64,000 nt of DNA from Winogradskya consettensis (lineage in GTDB: Bacteria; Actinomycetota; Actinomycetes; Mycobacteriales; Micromonosporaceae), in assembly GCF_018332715.1 (NCBI RefSeq), contig NZ_BOQP01000007.1, forward strand, positions 1 through 64,000, written 5' to 3'. Below, in pieces: positions 1 to 8,600 of this stretch. Within the stretch, counting starts at the first letter, position 1. The number at the start of each line of letters is the position of its first letter. A model generated the notes under the pieces. It searched no databases. It saw only the letters and a program-made list of their open reading frames with translations, and had not been told where the DNA came from. The position numbers were made by a program, and so were the translations under genes.

Positions 1-107
1 CGGCTCGCAAAACATTACCCGCTGCTCCCGCGAGCGCCAAACCGGCCCCCCTCCTGGGTGGACAGGCGGAGGCGGGCCGGGCTCACGGCGTACTGATCAG
101 GGGGAAG

Positions 108-788
108 CTATTTGCCCAGTGACATGTACTTGATGGTGCCTTTGTCGGCCTCGAAGCGGATCCGCCAGCCGTTGTGGCCGGTGATCGGGAGTTCGTAGCC
201 GTCCTTGTCGTTGCCGGTCAGGCCCTTGCCGTCGTAGGCGGTCTTGAGCTCGGCAACCTTGGAGCCGCGCTTGATGCCCGCCTCCGTCTCGGCGTCCTTG
301 TCCGCCGCGATCGAGACGAGCTTGCCCTTGGTGAAGCTGGCACCGCCGTCGGTCAGGTAGGCGATGAGACGGTCGTAGAGGCGCTGGGTGGAATCGGCGT
401 AGGCCTTCGCTGCCTTGGCGCTGCCCGCGGCGGAGGTGTCGGTCGACTTGTCCGCGGCCTCGACCGCCTTCTCGATCTTCTCGTCGAAGGCCATCTGCTT
501 GGCGTCCGGTTCGGGACCGTCTGCGAACGAGTAGACGTTCTTGTCGAGAACCGTGGAGACCGGGTCGGTCCGCAGGTCACCCGTGGCGAGTGCGTCCTTC
601 TCCGACATCCCGATCGTGAGCTTGCCGTACCCGTCGCTGCCGAAGTAGGAAGGCGCGGCCACGGAGGCCGAGGGCGAGGAAACGGGAGGCGACGAAACGG
701 CTGGTGTGTCGGTGCCGGGATTGCAGGCGGCGAGCGCCGCGGTCGCCGCGAGGGCAGCGACCGCGGCGCATGCGCGTGTGGTCTTCAG
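108..788 (-). CDS. Putative secreted lipoprotein, probable CTG start
   Basis: I do not recognise the family. The product is 226 aa from the proposed start. It opens with a basic, Ala-rich signal peptide ending in a lipobox (LAAC), so it should be lipid-anchored outside the cell. A Ser/Pro/Ala-rich tether follows, then a soluble, mostly charged domain. Start choice: the frame is open to 833, but the residues before the signal peptide look unnatural. A GGGGAG Shine-Dalgarno (795-800) lies 6 nt before an in-frame CTG at 788, which gives the classic signal beginning x-K-T-T-R. The gene follows the anti-sigma-like gene by 52 nt on the same strand, so it may belong to that sigma-factor operon. Alternative start: ATG at 809. 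Confidence 0.7.
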   Translation of the reverse strand: MKTTRACAAVAALAATAALAACNPGTDTPAVSSPPVSSPSASVAAPSYFGSDGYGKLTIGMSEKDALATGDLRTDPVSTVLDKNVYSFADGPEPDAKQMAFDEKIEKAVEAADKSTDTSAAGSAKAAKAYADSTQRLYDRLIAYLTDGGASFTKGKLVSIAADKDAETEAGIKRGSKVAELKTAYDGKGLTGNDKDGYELPITGHNGWRIRFEADKGTIKYMSLGK

Positions 789-840
789 TGAAATCTCCCC
801 GTCAAACATGCGCGCAGGGTAGATCGACGACACAAGGGAC

Positions 841-1869
841 TCAGCCGGGGATCACGAGGTACGCCCAGCCGGCCTTGTTGCGGGCCGCGGAGTCCGCCTG
901 CGCGGTGATGGAGAGGCCCGAGCCGGCCGCGAGTGTGATCGAGGCGAACGAACTGAACTCGCCGTCGCCCTTGCACTCGTGGGTGACGGTGCCTTCCGTC
1001 TGGCCGTTCGTGGCGACCGTACCGTCGCGCAGGGTCTTGCCGGTGCGCACGAGGAAGCTGACCTTGCCCGGCCCGTGGCAGCTGACCGTCACCCGGTAGT
1101 TCCCGGCGGGTTTGGTGACGTCTGCGGTCTTGTCCTGCTCGGTGGTCATCTTCGCGGGTTCCGGGAGCCCGGAACCGTCGAGCAGGGCGGCAGCGGCGGT
1201 GGCGTTCGTCTTGCTCTCCTGGCTCGCCTCGGTGACGATCTCCGAGGTCCGGACGATCTTGAAGGAGAAGCTGGCCTTCTCCGCGGCCCTGGCGTCGCCG
1301 CTGAGGAAGACACGCGAGCGGTTGGCGGCGGGCTGGGTGAACGGGAGGATCGCCGGTTCGGGGTTGTCGGAGCAGGTCGCCGTGCCGGCAGCCATCTTCT
1401 TGTCGCCGTACTGGCCGTCCTTGAGGACGATGTCGACGGTGCCCTCGCCCACGCAGTAGAGGTAGAACTGGTAGTCGTCGGCGGCGAGGTCCATGGCGGC
1501 GTTCTCGTAGTCCGCGGTCACCACTCCCGACGTCGCCACGACCCAGGGTTGCTTGTCCGGGTCGCCCAGCGCGTCATCGGCCGCTGATATGCGGGCCTCG
1601 GCGGTGGGATCAGGCGTGGGAAAAACGTCCAGGTTCTCGGACGGGCCCGATGAGGGGGCCGCGGGCGGGGCGTTGGTGGCCGGGTGGCGGTCGTTGACCA
1701 GGGCGATCCCCGAGGTGATCGCGGCGATGGCGAGGACCACGCCGAGGCCGGCGGCAATTCCCTGGCGGCGGCGCACGGTACGGCGTACCTGGTCGGCGCC
1801 CGGGGGGAAGACCTCGCGCATGGCCTGGGTGCGGGCCTCGGCGAGCAGCAGTTCGGTCCGGTCGGTCAT
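841..1869 (-). CDS. Membrane-anchored anti-sigma-factor-like protein
   Basis: 342 aa. A short cytoplasmic N-terminus (residues 1-33, rich in Glu/Arg) is followed by one transmembrane helix (about 35-57). An extracytoplasmic region comes next, with a Pro/Ser linker and two similar beta-rich segments, each with a paired Cys pattern (about 125-205 and 255-340). The ATG at 1869 overlaps the stop of the sigma-factor gene (ATGA), so the two are translationally coupled. Position and topology suggest it regulates or reports to the upstream SigE-type sigma factor, but no zinc-binding anti-sigma HxxxCxxC motif is visible, so the anti-sigma role is inferred from context only. A much longer upstream reading of this frame (to 2223) is out of frame with the sigma gene and was discarded. 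Confidence 0.75.
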   Translation of the reverse strand: MTDRTELLLAEARTQAMREVFPPGADQVRRTVRRRQGIAAGLGVVLAIAAITSGIALVNDRHPATNAPPAAPSSGPSENLDVFPTPDPTAEARISAADDALGDPDKQPWVVATSGVVTADYENAAMDLAADDYQFYLYCVGEGTVDIVLKDGQYGDKKMAAGTATCSDNPEPAILPFTQPAANRSRVFLSGDARAAEKASFSFKIVRTSEIVTEASQESKTNATAAAALLDGSGLPEPAKMTTEQDKTADVTKPAGNYRVTVSCHGPGKVSFLVRTGKTLRDGTVATNGQTEGTVTHECKGDGEFSSFASITLAAGSGLSITAQADSAARNKAGWAYLVIPG

Positions 1870-2360
1870 GACGGTGTCTCCTCTGCTGTTCCCAGGTGGG
1901 CGGCCAGTGCTGTCCGGGAACGGTGCAGCCAGGACTTCACGGTTCCTTCGGCGACTCCTTCGCGTACGGCGATCTCGGGGACGGTGAGGTCGGCCATGTA
2001 GCGCAGCACGACCACGCGGCGTTGCTGTTCGGGCAGGGTGGCCAGGGCGGCGATCACGGCGACCCGTTCCGGGCCGGGGCCCTCGATGCGGACCTCGGTG
2101 CGCCGCTGCCGGCTCAGGAAGGACAGAGCGGTTCTGGTACGCCGCCACTTGCTGAGCGCCAGATTCCAGGCCACCCGGCGGATCCAGCCGACCGGGTCCT
2201 CGTAGCGCGACACGGTGCGCCATCTCGCGTACGCCCGGCAGAACGCTTCCTGGACGACGTCGTGGGCTTCCTGCCGGTCGCCGAAGTACATGTAGAGCTG
2301 CACGGTGAGGTCGCCGTAGTGGGCGGCGTACAGCTCATCGAAGTTCGCGGGCGGAGCCAC
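1866..2360 (-). CDS. SigE-family ECF RNA polymerase sigma factor
   Basis: 164 aa from the chosen start. Region 2 begins almost at the N-terminus (FDELYAAHYGDL...) and includes the core-binding segment DRQEAHDVVQEAF. Region 4 ends the protein (LPEQQRRVVVLRY, then the helix-turn-helix around AEGTVKSWLHRSR). This compact two-domain layout and length match the actinobacterial SigE (SigE-70) family. Start choice: GTG at 2360 has GGGGGAG 9 nt upstream and gives the family-typical N-terminus; the frame stays open to a Met at 2456, but the extra 32 residues have no family support. It probably directs transcription of its own operon with the coupled membrane protein. Confidence 0.9.
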   Translation of the reverse strand: MAPPANFDELYAAHYGDLTVQLYMYFGDRQEAHDVVQEAFCRAYARWRTVSRYEDPVGWIRRVAWNLALSKWRRTRTALSFLSRQRRTEVRIEGPGPERVAVIAALATLPEQQRRVVVLRYMADLTVPEIAVREGVAEGTVKSWLHRSRTALAAHLGTAEETPS

Positions 2361-2458
2361 GATCGTCGGCTCCCCCTGCCTGACACCGGCTCTGACCGGT
2401 TCGACATTAGCTGTCACGGGGGTGACACGCGCCGGGCCGGTGAACCGTTGCGACAAAA

Positions 2459-3109
2459 TCAGGCGGCGAGGGTGAGTTCTTCGGGGCGGATGCGGCGGGG
2501 CCGGCGCAGGGCCTTGGCCGCGAGGGGGATGACGCCCAGGAACATCGCGCCGACCGCGGCGAGGACCGCTGCCGCTCCCCCGGCCGAGCCGAGACCCGCG
2601 GTGGCCGCGCCGACCCCGGCGAAGGTGCTGACCCAGATCACGGTGCCCAGGGCGGACCAGCCGACGAAACGACCGAACGGCATCCGTACGCTGCCCGCGA
2701 CGATCGGGACGACGGCGTGCACGACGGCGACGAAGCGGACGGCGGCGAGCGCGGGTCCGCCCCGGTCACGCAGGTACGCCTCGGCGCGCTGGAACCGTTC
2801 GGTGCCGATGCGGCGGCCCAGGCGGGTGGTACGGAGTCGCGGGCCGAATGTGCGGCCCACGGCGTACCCGAGAATCTGGCCGGTGAGCGCACCCGCCGTG
2901 CCGACGGTGACCACCAGGGCGAAGCCGGCGGGGCTGCCCGCGAGCGACGCGGCGAGCATGACGACCGACTCGCCGGGGACGAGCAGTCCGAGCAGGAAGG
3001 TCATCTCGACGACGCTGGACAGGAACGTGGCGAGCAGGACGAATCCCTGGTCGAGTGTGGACAGCCACTGGACGAGGGCGGCCGCGGCGTTCATCAGGTC
3101 GGCGAGCAT
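2459..3109 (-). CDS. DedA family (SNARE-associated) inner-membrane protein
   Basis: 216 aa polytopic membrane protein. The conserved DedA core is present: an N-terminal hydrophobic segment, the motif around LVPGESVVMLAASLAG (about 42-57), a long cytosolic loop with RRIGTERFQRAEAYLRDRGG (about 97-116), then RFVAVVHAVVPIVAGSVRMP (about 122-141). DedA proteins are implicated in lipid flipping and membrane homeostasis. ATG at 3109 has a weak AGG 8 nt upstream. It ends 98 nt downstream of the sigma-factor start and is transcribed away from the NUDIX regulator at 3214, so the 104-bp gap holds divergent promoters. Confidence 0.9.
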   Translation of the reverse strand: MLADLMNAAAALVQWLSTLDQGFVLLATFLSSVVEMTFLLGLLVPGESVVMLAASLAGSPAGFALVVTVGTAGALTGQILGYAVGRTFGPRLRTTRLGRRIGTERFQRAEAYLRDRGGPALAAVRFVAVVHAVVPIVAGSVRMPFGRFVGWSALGTVIWVSTFAGVGAATAGLGSAGGAAAVLAAVGAMFLGVIPLAAKALRRPRRIRPEELTLAA

Positions 3110-3179
3110 GGGTTGAGCCTGGCCGACCGGAGCCCGTCCAGCTATCGGGTCATACCCCCGATCAACCCTTAGGGGAGCT

Positions 3180-3199
3180 TTTTGTCACTTCAACATCAA
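3180..3199 (+). promoter_or_regulatory. NrtR-type operator candidate, copy 1
   Basis: A 20-bp imperfect inverted repeat (TTTTGTCA-CTTC-AACATCAA) lies 14 bp upstream of the NUDIX regulator ATG. It has the same 8+4+8 geometry as two sites at 4093 and 4127. A -10-like TATGCT (3202-3207) follows, so a repressor bound here would cover the promoter. Assignment to the NUDIX regulator is inference from position and repetition. Confidence 0.55.
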
Positions 3200-3213
3200 G
3201 ATATGCTCGCGAC

Positions 3214-3900
3214 ATGGCTGATCGAGACCATGCGCAGCTGCGGATCGCGGCGGACCTCGTCATTCTGACCGTCCGGGACGGCAAGCTGCAGGTGCTGGTC
3301 ATCACGCGGCGGAATTTCCCGTTCGAGGGCAGGCGGGCGCTGCCGGGAGGGTTCGTGCGCGTCGGTGAGGACATCGGCGCCACGGCGGTGCGGGAGCTGT
3401 CCGAGGAGACCGGGCTGGACGGCGCAGCGCTGCGGCTCGAGCAGTTCGCGGTCTACGGCGCGCCGGACCGGGATCCGCGGGGCCGGGTGGTCAGCGTGCC
3501 CTACCTGGCCATCATGCCGGATCTGCCGATCCCGACGGCCGGGTCGGATGCGTCCACCGCCGCGTGGATGCCGGTGGAGGAGGTCCGCGCGGGGCTGGCG
3601 TTCGACCACGACCTGATCCTGGACGAGGCGGTGGAGCGGGCCCGGCGCCGGTTGGAGCTGACCACGATCGCCACGGCGTTCTGCCCGGCGGAGTTCACGA
3701 TCGGCGATCTGCGCAATGTGTACGAGGTCGTGTGGGGCGAGCCGCTGGATCCGCGCAACTTCAGCCGCAAGGTGACCGGCACGGAGGGGTTCGTCGAGCC
3801 CACGGGCGGGCGGCGACTGCCGGTGACAGGGCGCCCAGCGGCCCTCTACCGGGCGGGCGGTGCGACGACCCTGAACCCGCCGATCCTGCGGCAGCGCTGA
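3214..3900 (+). CDS. NUDIX-domain transcriptional regulator, NrtR-like
   Basis: 228 aa. The N-terminal NUDIX domain (about 5-140) has a complete Nudix box, G-x5-E-x7-REUXEEXGU, at about 46-69 (GGFVRVGEDI...RELSEETGL). The C-terminal domain (about 150-225, including FCPAEFTIGDLRNVYEVVWG) matches the winged-helix found in NrtR-type regulators, which sense ADP-ribose or related nucleotides. An intact box means it may retain hydrolase activity. ATG at 3214 has no Shine-Dalgarno and sits 7 nt after a -10-like element, so the mRNA is probably leaderless; an in-frame upstream start (3055) would run through the promoter. Three shared operator-like palindromes link it to its own promoter and to the divergent gene pair just downstream. 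Confidence 0.85.
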   Translation: MADRDHAQLRIAADLVILTVRDGKLQVLVITRRNFPFEGRRALPGGFVRVGEDIGATAVRELSEETGLDGAALRLEQFAVYGAPDRDPRGRVVSVPYLAIMPDLPIPTAGSDASTAAWMPVEEVRAGLAFDHDLILDEAVERARRRLELTTIATAFCPAEFTIGDLRNVYEVVWGEPLDPRNFSRKVTGTEGFVEPTGGRRLPVTGRPAALYRAGGATTLNPPILRQR

Positions 3901-3928
3901 TGGGAGCGCTGCCGCAGGGGTGGTGCGG

Positions 3929-4069
3929 TCAGCGGCAGATCTTCAGGACGCCGTCCCAGTTGGTGCCGGCCTGGCAGACCGGTTCGGCGAGGGCGGGTCC
4001 GGTGGGGACGGTGGCCGCGAGCAGGCCGACGGTCGCCGCGGTGATCATCAGGGTGAGCAGCTTACGCAT
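3929..4069 (-). CDS. Small secreted peptide (46 aa)
   Basis: Start MRKLLTLMITAATVGLLAAT and a signal-peptidase-like ALA-EP site near residue 28 predict export. The mature peptide is only about 18 residues and has two cysteines (VCQAG...KICR) that could form a disulphide. A good Shine-Dalgarno (AAAGGAA) precedes the ATG by 6 nt. Its promoter region carries one of the repeated 20-bp operators (4093-4112), shared with the divergent gene at 4197. The gene is convergent with the NUDIX regulator, 28 bp from its stop. I do not recognise a family; a signalling or defence role is possible but not shown. Confidence 0.65.
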   Translation of the reverse strand: MRKLLTLMITAATVGLLAATVPTGPALAEPVCQAGTNWDGVLKICR

Positions 4070-4092
4070 GGCGTTTCCTTTCGCAGGGGTCT

Positions 4093-4112
4093 TTATGTCA
4101 CATCAACACTAA
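4093..4112. promoter_or_regulatory. NrtR-type operator candidate, copy 2
   Basis: TTATGTCA-CATC-AACACTAA: same 8+4+8 structure as the sites at 3180 and 4127. It lies 23 bp upstream of the secreted-peptide ATG (minus strand) and begins 34 bp before copy 3, so two dimers could bind on nearly the same helical face. Confidence 0.55.
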
Positions 4113-4126
4113 GTGCCGGACGGCGT

Positions 4127-4146
4127 TTGTGTCAACGCGACACTAA
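4127..4146. promoter_or_regulatory. NrtR-type operator candidate, copy 3
   Basis: TTGTGTCA-ACGC-GACACTAA is the most symmetrical of the three sites. It overlaps a plausible -35 (GTGTCA), with -10-like TACGCT at 4153-4158, for the rightward gene starting at 4197, consistent with repression of that promoter. Confidence 0.6.
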
Positions 4147-4196
4147 GGCTGCTACGCTGAGTGTTCATCCCGCCACGCACCCCTACGAGGTGGACC

Positions 4197-5009
4197 ATGA
4201 TGCTCCGCGTCCGTCAGCTCGACCTGGTCGTGACGATCGCCGCCGCCGTCGCCGTCGGCATCCTCGGCACGTTCGATGTCGTCAGCACCGCCGTCACCGG
4301 CGGGGCCACCCTCACGATGCTCGGCCTGCTGGCCGTCAGCTCCCTGCACAGCCGCACCACCCAGCAGAACCTGGCCGGCGATGTCGCCGAGCTCAGCCGG
4401 CTGACCCGCCAGCACCTGGGCGGCCGCGACCGGCTGCTCGCCGCGTCCACCTCCGGCATGGACATCGACCTCAGCCAGGCACAGGACATCCGGATCCTCG
4501 GCGTGACCCTGGGCCGGACGATGCGCAACCACCACGCCACCCTGCAGCGGCGCCTGGACGCCGGCGCAACCGTGCGGATCGTCCTGATCGCACCGGACGC
4601 CGCCCCGCTCGGCGAGGCCGCCCGCCGCAGCACCGTCCCCGAAAGGCCGGAGATCTTCGAGCACCGCCTCCGGCCGACAGTCGACCTGCTCGACACCCTC
4701 GCCGTGCGGGCCGCGGCCGGGCCGGGCACCCTGCAGATCCGGATGCTGGACTTCGTGCCGGCGTTCGGGATGATCGCCGTCGACCCCGAGACGTCACACG
4801 GGCACCTGCACATCGACATCTACTCGCACCGCAACGGCGCGGCCGAGCCGGCCCTGCCGCTGTTCGCCCATCGCGACGCCCGCTGGTTCCAGCACTTCAC
4901 CAGCGACTTCGACCGCATCTGGTCAGCCGGCCGCCCCTACGGAACGGGGTCAGCTGAGGGGCGCGGTGGCGACGGTCAGGGCGGTCTGTGCGCGGGACGG
5001 GCCGGGTGA
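4197..5009 (+). CDS. Two-TM membrane protein with cytosolic PLD-like domain
   Basis: 270 aa. Two hydrophobic helices (about 9-26 and 33-50) form an N-terminal hairpin. A soluble domain follows, with segments like those of actinobacterial DUF5919 / phospholipase-D-like proteins: IRILGVTLGRTMRNHHATL, then VRIVLIAPD, and a late GHLHIDIYSHR stretch. I cannot assign an activity. ATGATG at 4197 has GAGG 6 nt upstream. The final 20 or so codons overlap the convergent gene ending at 4950 and look like read-through sequence. Operator copies 2 and 3 precede it, so it is likely co-regulated with the divergent secreted peptide by the NUDIX regulator. Confidence 0.75.
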   Translation: MMLRVRQLDLVVTIAAAVAVGILGTFDVVSTAVTGGATLTMLGLLAVSSLHSRTTQQNLAGDVAELSRLTRQHLGGRDRLLAASTSGMDIDLSQAQDIRILGVTLGRTMRNHHATLQRRLDAGATVRIVLIAPDAAPLGEAARRSTVPERPEIFEHRLRPTVDLLDTLAVRAAAGPGTLQIRMLDFVPAFGMIAVDPETSHGHLHIDIYSHRNGAAEPALPLFAHRDARWFQHFTSDFDRIWSAGRPYGTGSAEGRGGDGQGGLCAGRAG

Positions 5010-5516
5010 CGCGCGATGGCGGCGCAGGCGATGGGCGATGGTGGGGACGGCGCAGGCGGCGTGGGTCCAGGTGAGCTCGGTGCCCGTGGCGCCGGGCAGG
5101 GTGAGGGTGCCCGCGATGCTGGGGTGGACGACGACCACGGCGGTGACACGGTGCCCGCGAGGTTGCAGGCGACGCAGTCTGCGGACGGCGCCGAGCAGCA
5201 GGTGCGCCGATTGGCCTATGTAGGTGGTGTCGCAGAGCACCGCCCCGCCGGGGGTTGTCGCGTACGAGCCGGGTGGCCACGCGACGGTGTCGACGAGGAC
5301 GAGGCGGGTGCCGGCGCTGAGGGCGTACGGGATCGGCGGTGCGTGGCCCGCAAGACGCACGCCGCGGTAGAGAAGGACGCCGGGCAGGCGCGCGAGGGCG
5401 GTGAGCTGGTCGCCGGTGCGGGCGGCGACCTCGTACGCCGTGGCTCCGATGGGGCGCAGTGACCGCCGTTCGGTGTCGACGATCCGGTCGAGGGTGCCGT
5501 GGTGGTGGTCGATCAT
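4950..5516 (-). CDS. Hypothetical protein, possible NERD/restriction-endonuclease-like fold
   Basis: 188 aa, function unknown. The central part (about 45-120: VLLYRGVRL..., TRLVLVDTVAWPPGSY, then a helix QSAHLLLGAVRRLRRLQP) resembles NERD-type nuclease-like domains, in which an Asp follows a hydrophobic strand. The canonical D-x(n)-(D/E)xK signature is not complete, so activity is doubtful. The C-terminus is Arg-rich. ATG at 5516 has GAGG about 10 nt upstream. It converges on the membrane protein gene with a 60-bp overlap and is divergent from the SARP regulator gene, sharing a 138-bp intergenic region with it. Confidence 0.6.
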   Translation of the reverse strand: MIDHHHGTLDRIVDTERRSLRPIGATAYEVAARTGDQLTALARLPGVLLYRGVRLAGHAPPIPYALSAGTRLVLVDTVAWPPGSYATTPGGAVLCDTTYIGQSAHLLLGAVRRLRRLQPRGHRVTAVVVVHPSIAGTLTLPGATGTELTWTHAACAVPTIAHRLRRHRASPGPSRAQTALTVATAPLS

Positions 5517-5572
5517 CCGCTCGTCACCTCATCGTCGCCGTCCGTCACGTCAGGCGATTCAGTCACGGGCGG

Positions 5573-5599
5573 CTACCAGCGCCCTACCGCAGCGCTACC
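5573..5599 (+). promoter_or_regulatory. SARP-type direct repeats upstream of the regulator gene
   Basis: Three heptamers, GGCTACC, CCCTACC and CGCTACC, have their CTACC cores at 5573, 5584 and 5595, exactly 11 bp apart. A TACGGT -10-like hexamer is at 5619-5624. Direct heptamer repeats at 11-bp spacing just upstream of a -10 are the known layout of SARP binding sites, which suggests autoregulation of the downstream gene. Confidence 0.6.
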
Positions 5600-5654
5600 C
5601 ATGGCTTCGGGTTGGCCCTACGGTGGAGACAGTGCCGAGGTGCGGAGGCGCGAC

Positions 5655-8600
5655 GTGATCTACGAAGTCCTGGGTGAGCTGCAGATCCGTGAACCGCGTG
5701 GCGGGCAGCCGCTGCCGCTGCCGACCGGGGTGCAGCTCAAGGTTCTCGCCGCGCTGCTGGTCCAGCCGAACAAGCGGCTGCCGCACGCCGAGCTGCTGCG
5801 GATGGCCTGGGGTACGCCGCACGTGCAGGAGGCGCAGCTGCACAAGGCGATCTCCGCACTGCGGCGCCGGGTCGGGCGCCCGGATGACATCGTCACGCAC
5901 ACCCGCTTCGGCTACGAGCTGCGGGTGGCCGATGACGAGCTCGACCTGCTCGCCTTCGAGAAGCTCACCGTCGCGGCGGACGCGGCCGGTCAGCGGCACC
6001 GGCCCGGCGAGGAGGCCGGCCTGCTGGACCGGGCGCTGCGGCTGTGGCGGGGTCCGCGACCGCTGGCCAACGTGCCGGGGCCGGTCTTCGCGACCGTGGC
6101 TCACGGGCTGCAGGAGCGGCGCAAGCGGGTCGCGGTGCGGCTGTTCACGCTGCGGGTCCAGCGTGGCGAGTTCGCCGGGATGCTGGGCGACCTGCAGCGG
6201 GTGACGAACGAGTTCGCCACCGATCATCAGCTGCACCGGCTGCTGATGGTGGCCCTCTACCGCAGCGGGCACCGGGCCGAGGCGATCGAGGTCTACGAGC
6301 GGTACGCGCAGGCGCTCCAGGCCGAGATCGGTGAGCCCGACGCGGAGCTGCGCATGCTGAAGTACGCGATCGGGCGCGGCGACGACGACGGGGTGAGCAA
6401 GGCGCTGCCGCTGCCCGAGCAGCCGGTACGCGGTGCGTCCGCGGTGCCCCGTCAGTTGCCGGCCGCGCCGCCCGATTTCGTGGGGCGGGAGCCACTGCTC
6501 GCCGAGCTGGTGTGGTTGCTGCGCGCCGGGTCGCCGTACCGGATCATGGTGGTGCCGGGTCTCGGTGGCATCGGCAAGACCGCCCTCGCCCTGCAGGCCG
6601 CGCACCGCCGTCTCGCGGTCTATCCGGACGGTCAGCTGTGGGCCGAGCTGCGCGGCGCCTCGGCGGACCCGGCCGACCCCGGTGAGATCCTGGCGCAGTT
6701 CCTGCGGGCGCTGGACGCGCCGGTGATACCGGAGTCGACCGCCGAGCGGGGCGCGTTGTTCCGGACGCTGGTGGCCGACCGGCGGATGCTGATGGTGCTC
6801 GACGACGCCGGCAGTGCCGCGCAGATCCGTCCCCTCATCCCGGCCGGGGACGGCTGCCGGGTGCTGGTCACGACCCGGCGGCATCTGCCGGACGTGCAGG
6901 GCGCCCATCACGTGGGCACGCTGGAGCCCCTCGGCGACGACGACGCGGCGACGCTGTTCGCGTCGATCGTGGCGGCCTCACGGATCGACCTCGACGGCGA
7001 GCAGGACGCGATCCGGGACGTGATCGGGCTGTGCGGGGGGCTGCCGCTGGCGCTGCGGGTGGTCGCGGCGCTGCGCGTGCACGACCATCCACGCCCGACG
7101 GCGGAGCTGGCCCGGCGGCTGCGGGCGCAGGGGCCGGCGGCGTACGCGTTCGGTGACGCGAGCCTGGCGCGGACCCTCGAAGCCGGGCTGGCGCCACTCG
7201 AACCCGCCCATCGCCGGTTGTTCACCGATCTGGGTCTGCTGCCGCTGCCCGCGTTCGGGGTGTGGACGGCGGTGGCGCTGACCGGTGACGCGGCGCAGGC
7301 CCGGGCCGGGCTGGCAGAACTGGCGGCGGCGTCGATGGTGGAGACGACCACGGCGCCGTTGCGCTACCGGTTCCATGACCTGACCAGGGAGTACGCGTAC
7401 CGGCGCGCGCTGGCGGAGCGGCCCGACCCGGCCGAGCGGGACGCGTTGCTCGCCAGGGTGTGCACGGCGCTGCTGACCCTGGCCCGGCGTGCGCACCGCG
7501 GGCTGTACGGCGGGGACTTCGAGGTCGTCCACAGCGAGATCCCGGACGCCGTGCTGCCCGCTGAGGCGTACGCCGAGGTGGATGCCGACCCCATCGGGTG
7601 GTTCCGGGCCGAACGGTTGTCGCTGCGCGCCGCCGTCGAGGTCGCCGCGCAACTCGGGCACGCCGCGCTGGCCTGGGATCTCGCGGTGTCGGCGCACGAG
7701 TTCTACACGCTGCGCAGCGAGCACGACGACTGGCTGACCACGCATCTGACGGCGTTGCGGGCCTGCCGGGCGGCCGGCGACGGGCGAGGTGAGGGCATCG
7801 TGCTCGCGTGTCTGGGGCAGCCGTCGCTGGTGGCCGGGGGCCGGCGCGACGGGGTCTCCGGGATCGCCGAGCTCGGCCGGGCCGTCGAGCTGCTCGCCGC
7901 GGCCGGTGACCGGCACGGGCTGGCGATCGCCCGGCGCACCCTGGCCAACGCTTTGCGCCGCCGGGGCCGGTCGGCGCGGGCACTCGTACTCTTCGAACAG
8001 GCCCTCGGTGGTTACGAGGACGCCGGAGACCTGGTCGGGCAGTGTCAGACGCTGCGCTTCATCGGGCAGGTCCATCTGGACCGCGGCGACCACAAGCCGG
8101 CGGCGGAGGTGCTGGCCCGCGCCGAGCAGGTCGCCGCCGACCTGGGCCGGCCGCTCCTGATCGCGCAGACCCGTTACTGGACGGGCTACTCCTGCCTGGC
8201 GGTCGGCGACCTGACCGCCGCGGCGCTGGCTTTCAGCCGGGTGCGTGAGGTGCTCGGGCCGGACCGCGGCGTGGGCTACGGCTACGCGCTGCACGGCCTC
8301 GGAGACCTGGCCCTGCACCGGCACGAGCTCGACGACGCGCGGGCCCACCTCGGTCTCGCCGTCGCGGTCGCGCACGAGCACGCCGACGCGCTGCTCGAGG
8401 GGCGGATCCACCTCTCGCTCGCCGACCTGTGGCAGGACGAGGGCCGCGCCGGCGAACACCTCGCCGAGCTGCGGCGGGCGGCACGATGTTTCGCGGACTG
8501 CGATGCGGCGTACCTGGAGGTGCCGGCGCAGGCGCGGCTGGCCGGGGCCGAGGCGGCCGCGGGGTCTGCGGAGGCGGCCGCTTCGGCCTGGGCACGGGTG

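Noticed and set aside
1..107. Feature at the left edge
   Set aside because: No ORF, hairpin or promoter that I could support; it is probably the spacer downstream of the lipoprotein gene.
5595..6911. Leftward 438-aa ORF opposite the SARP gene
   Set aside because: Codon-position mirror of a well-supported gene; composition is Gln/Arg/Pro-rich and no domain is visible.
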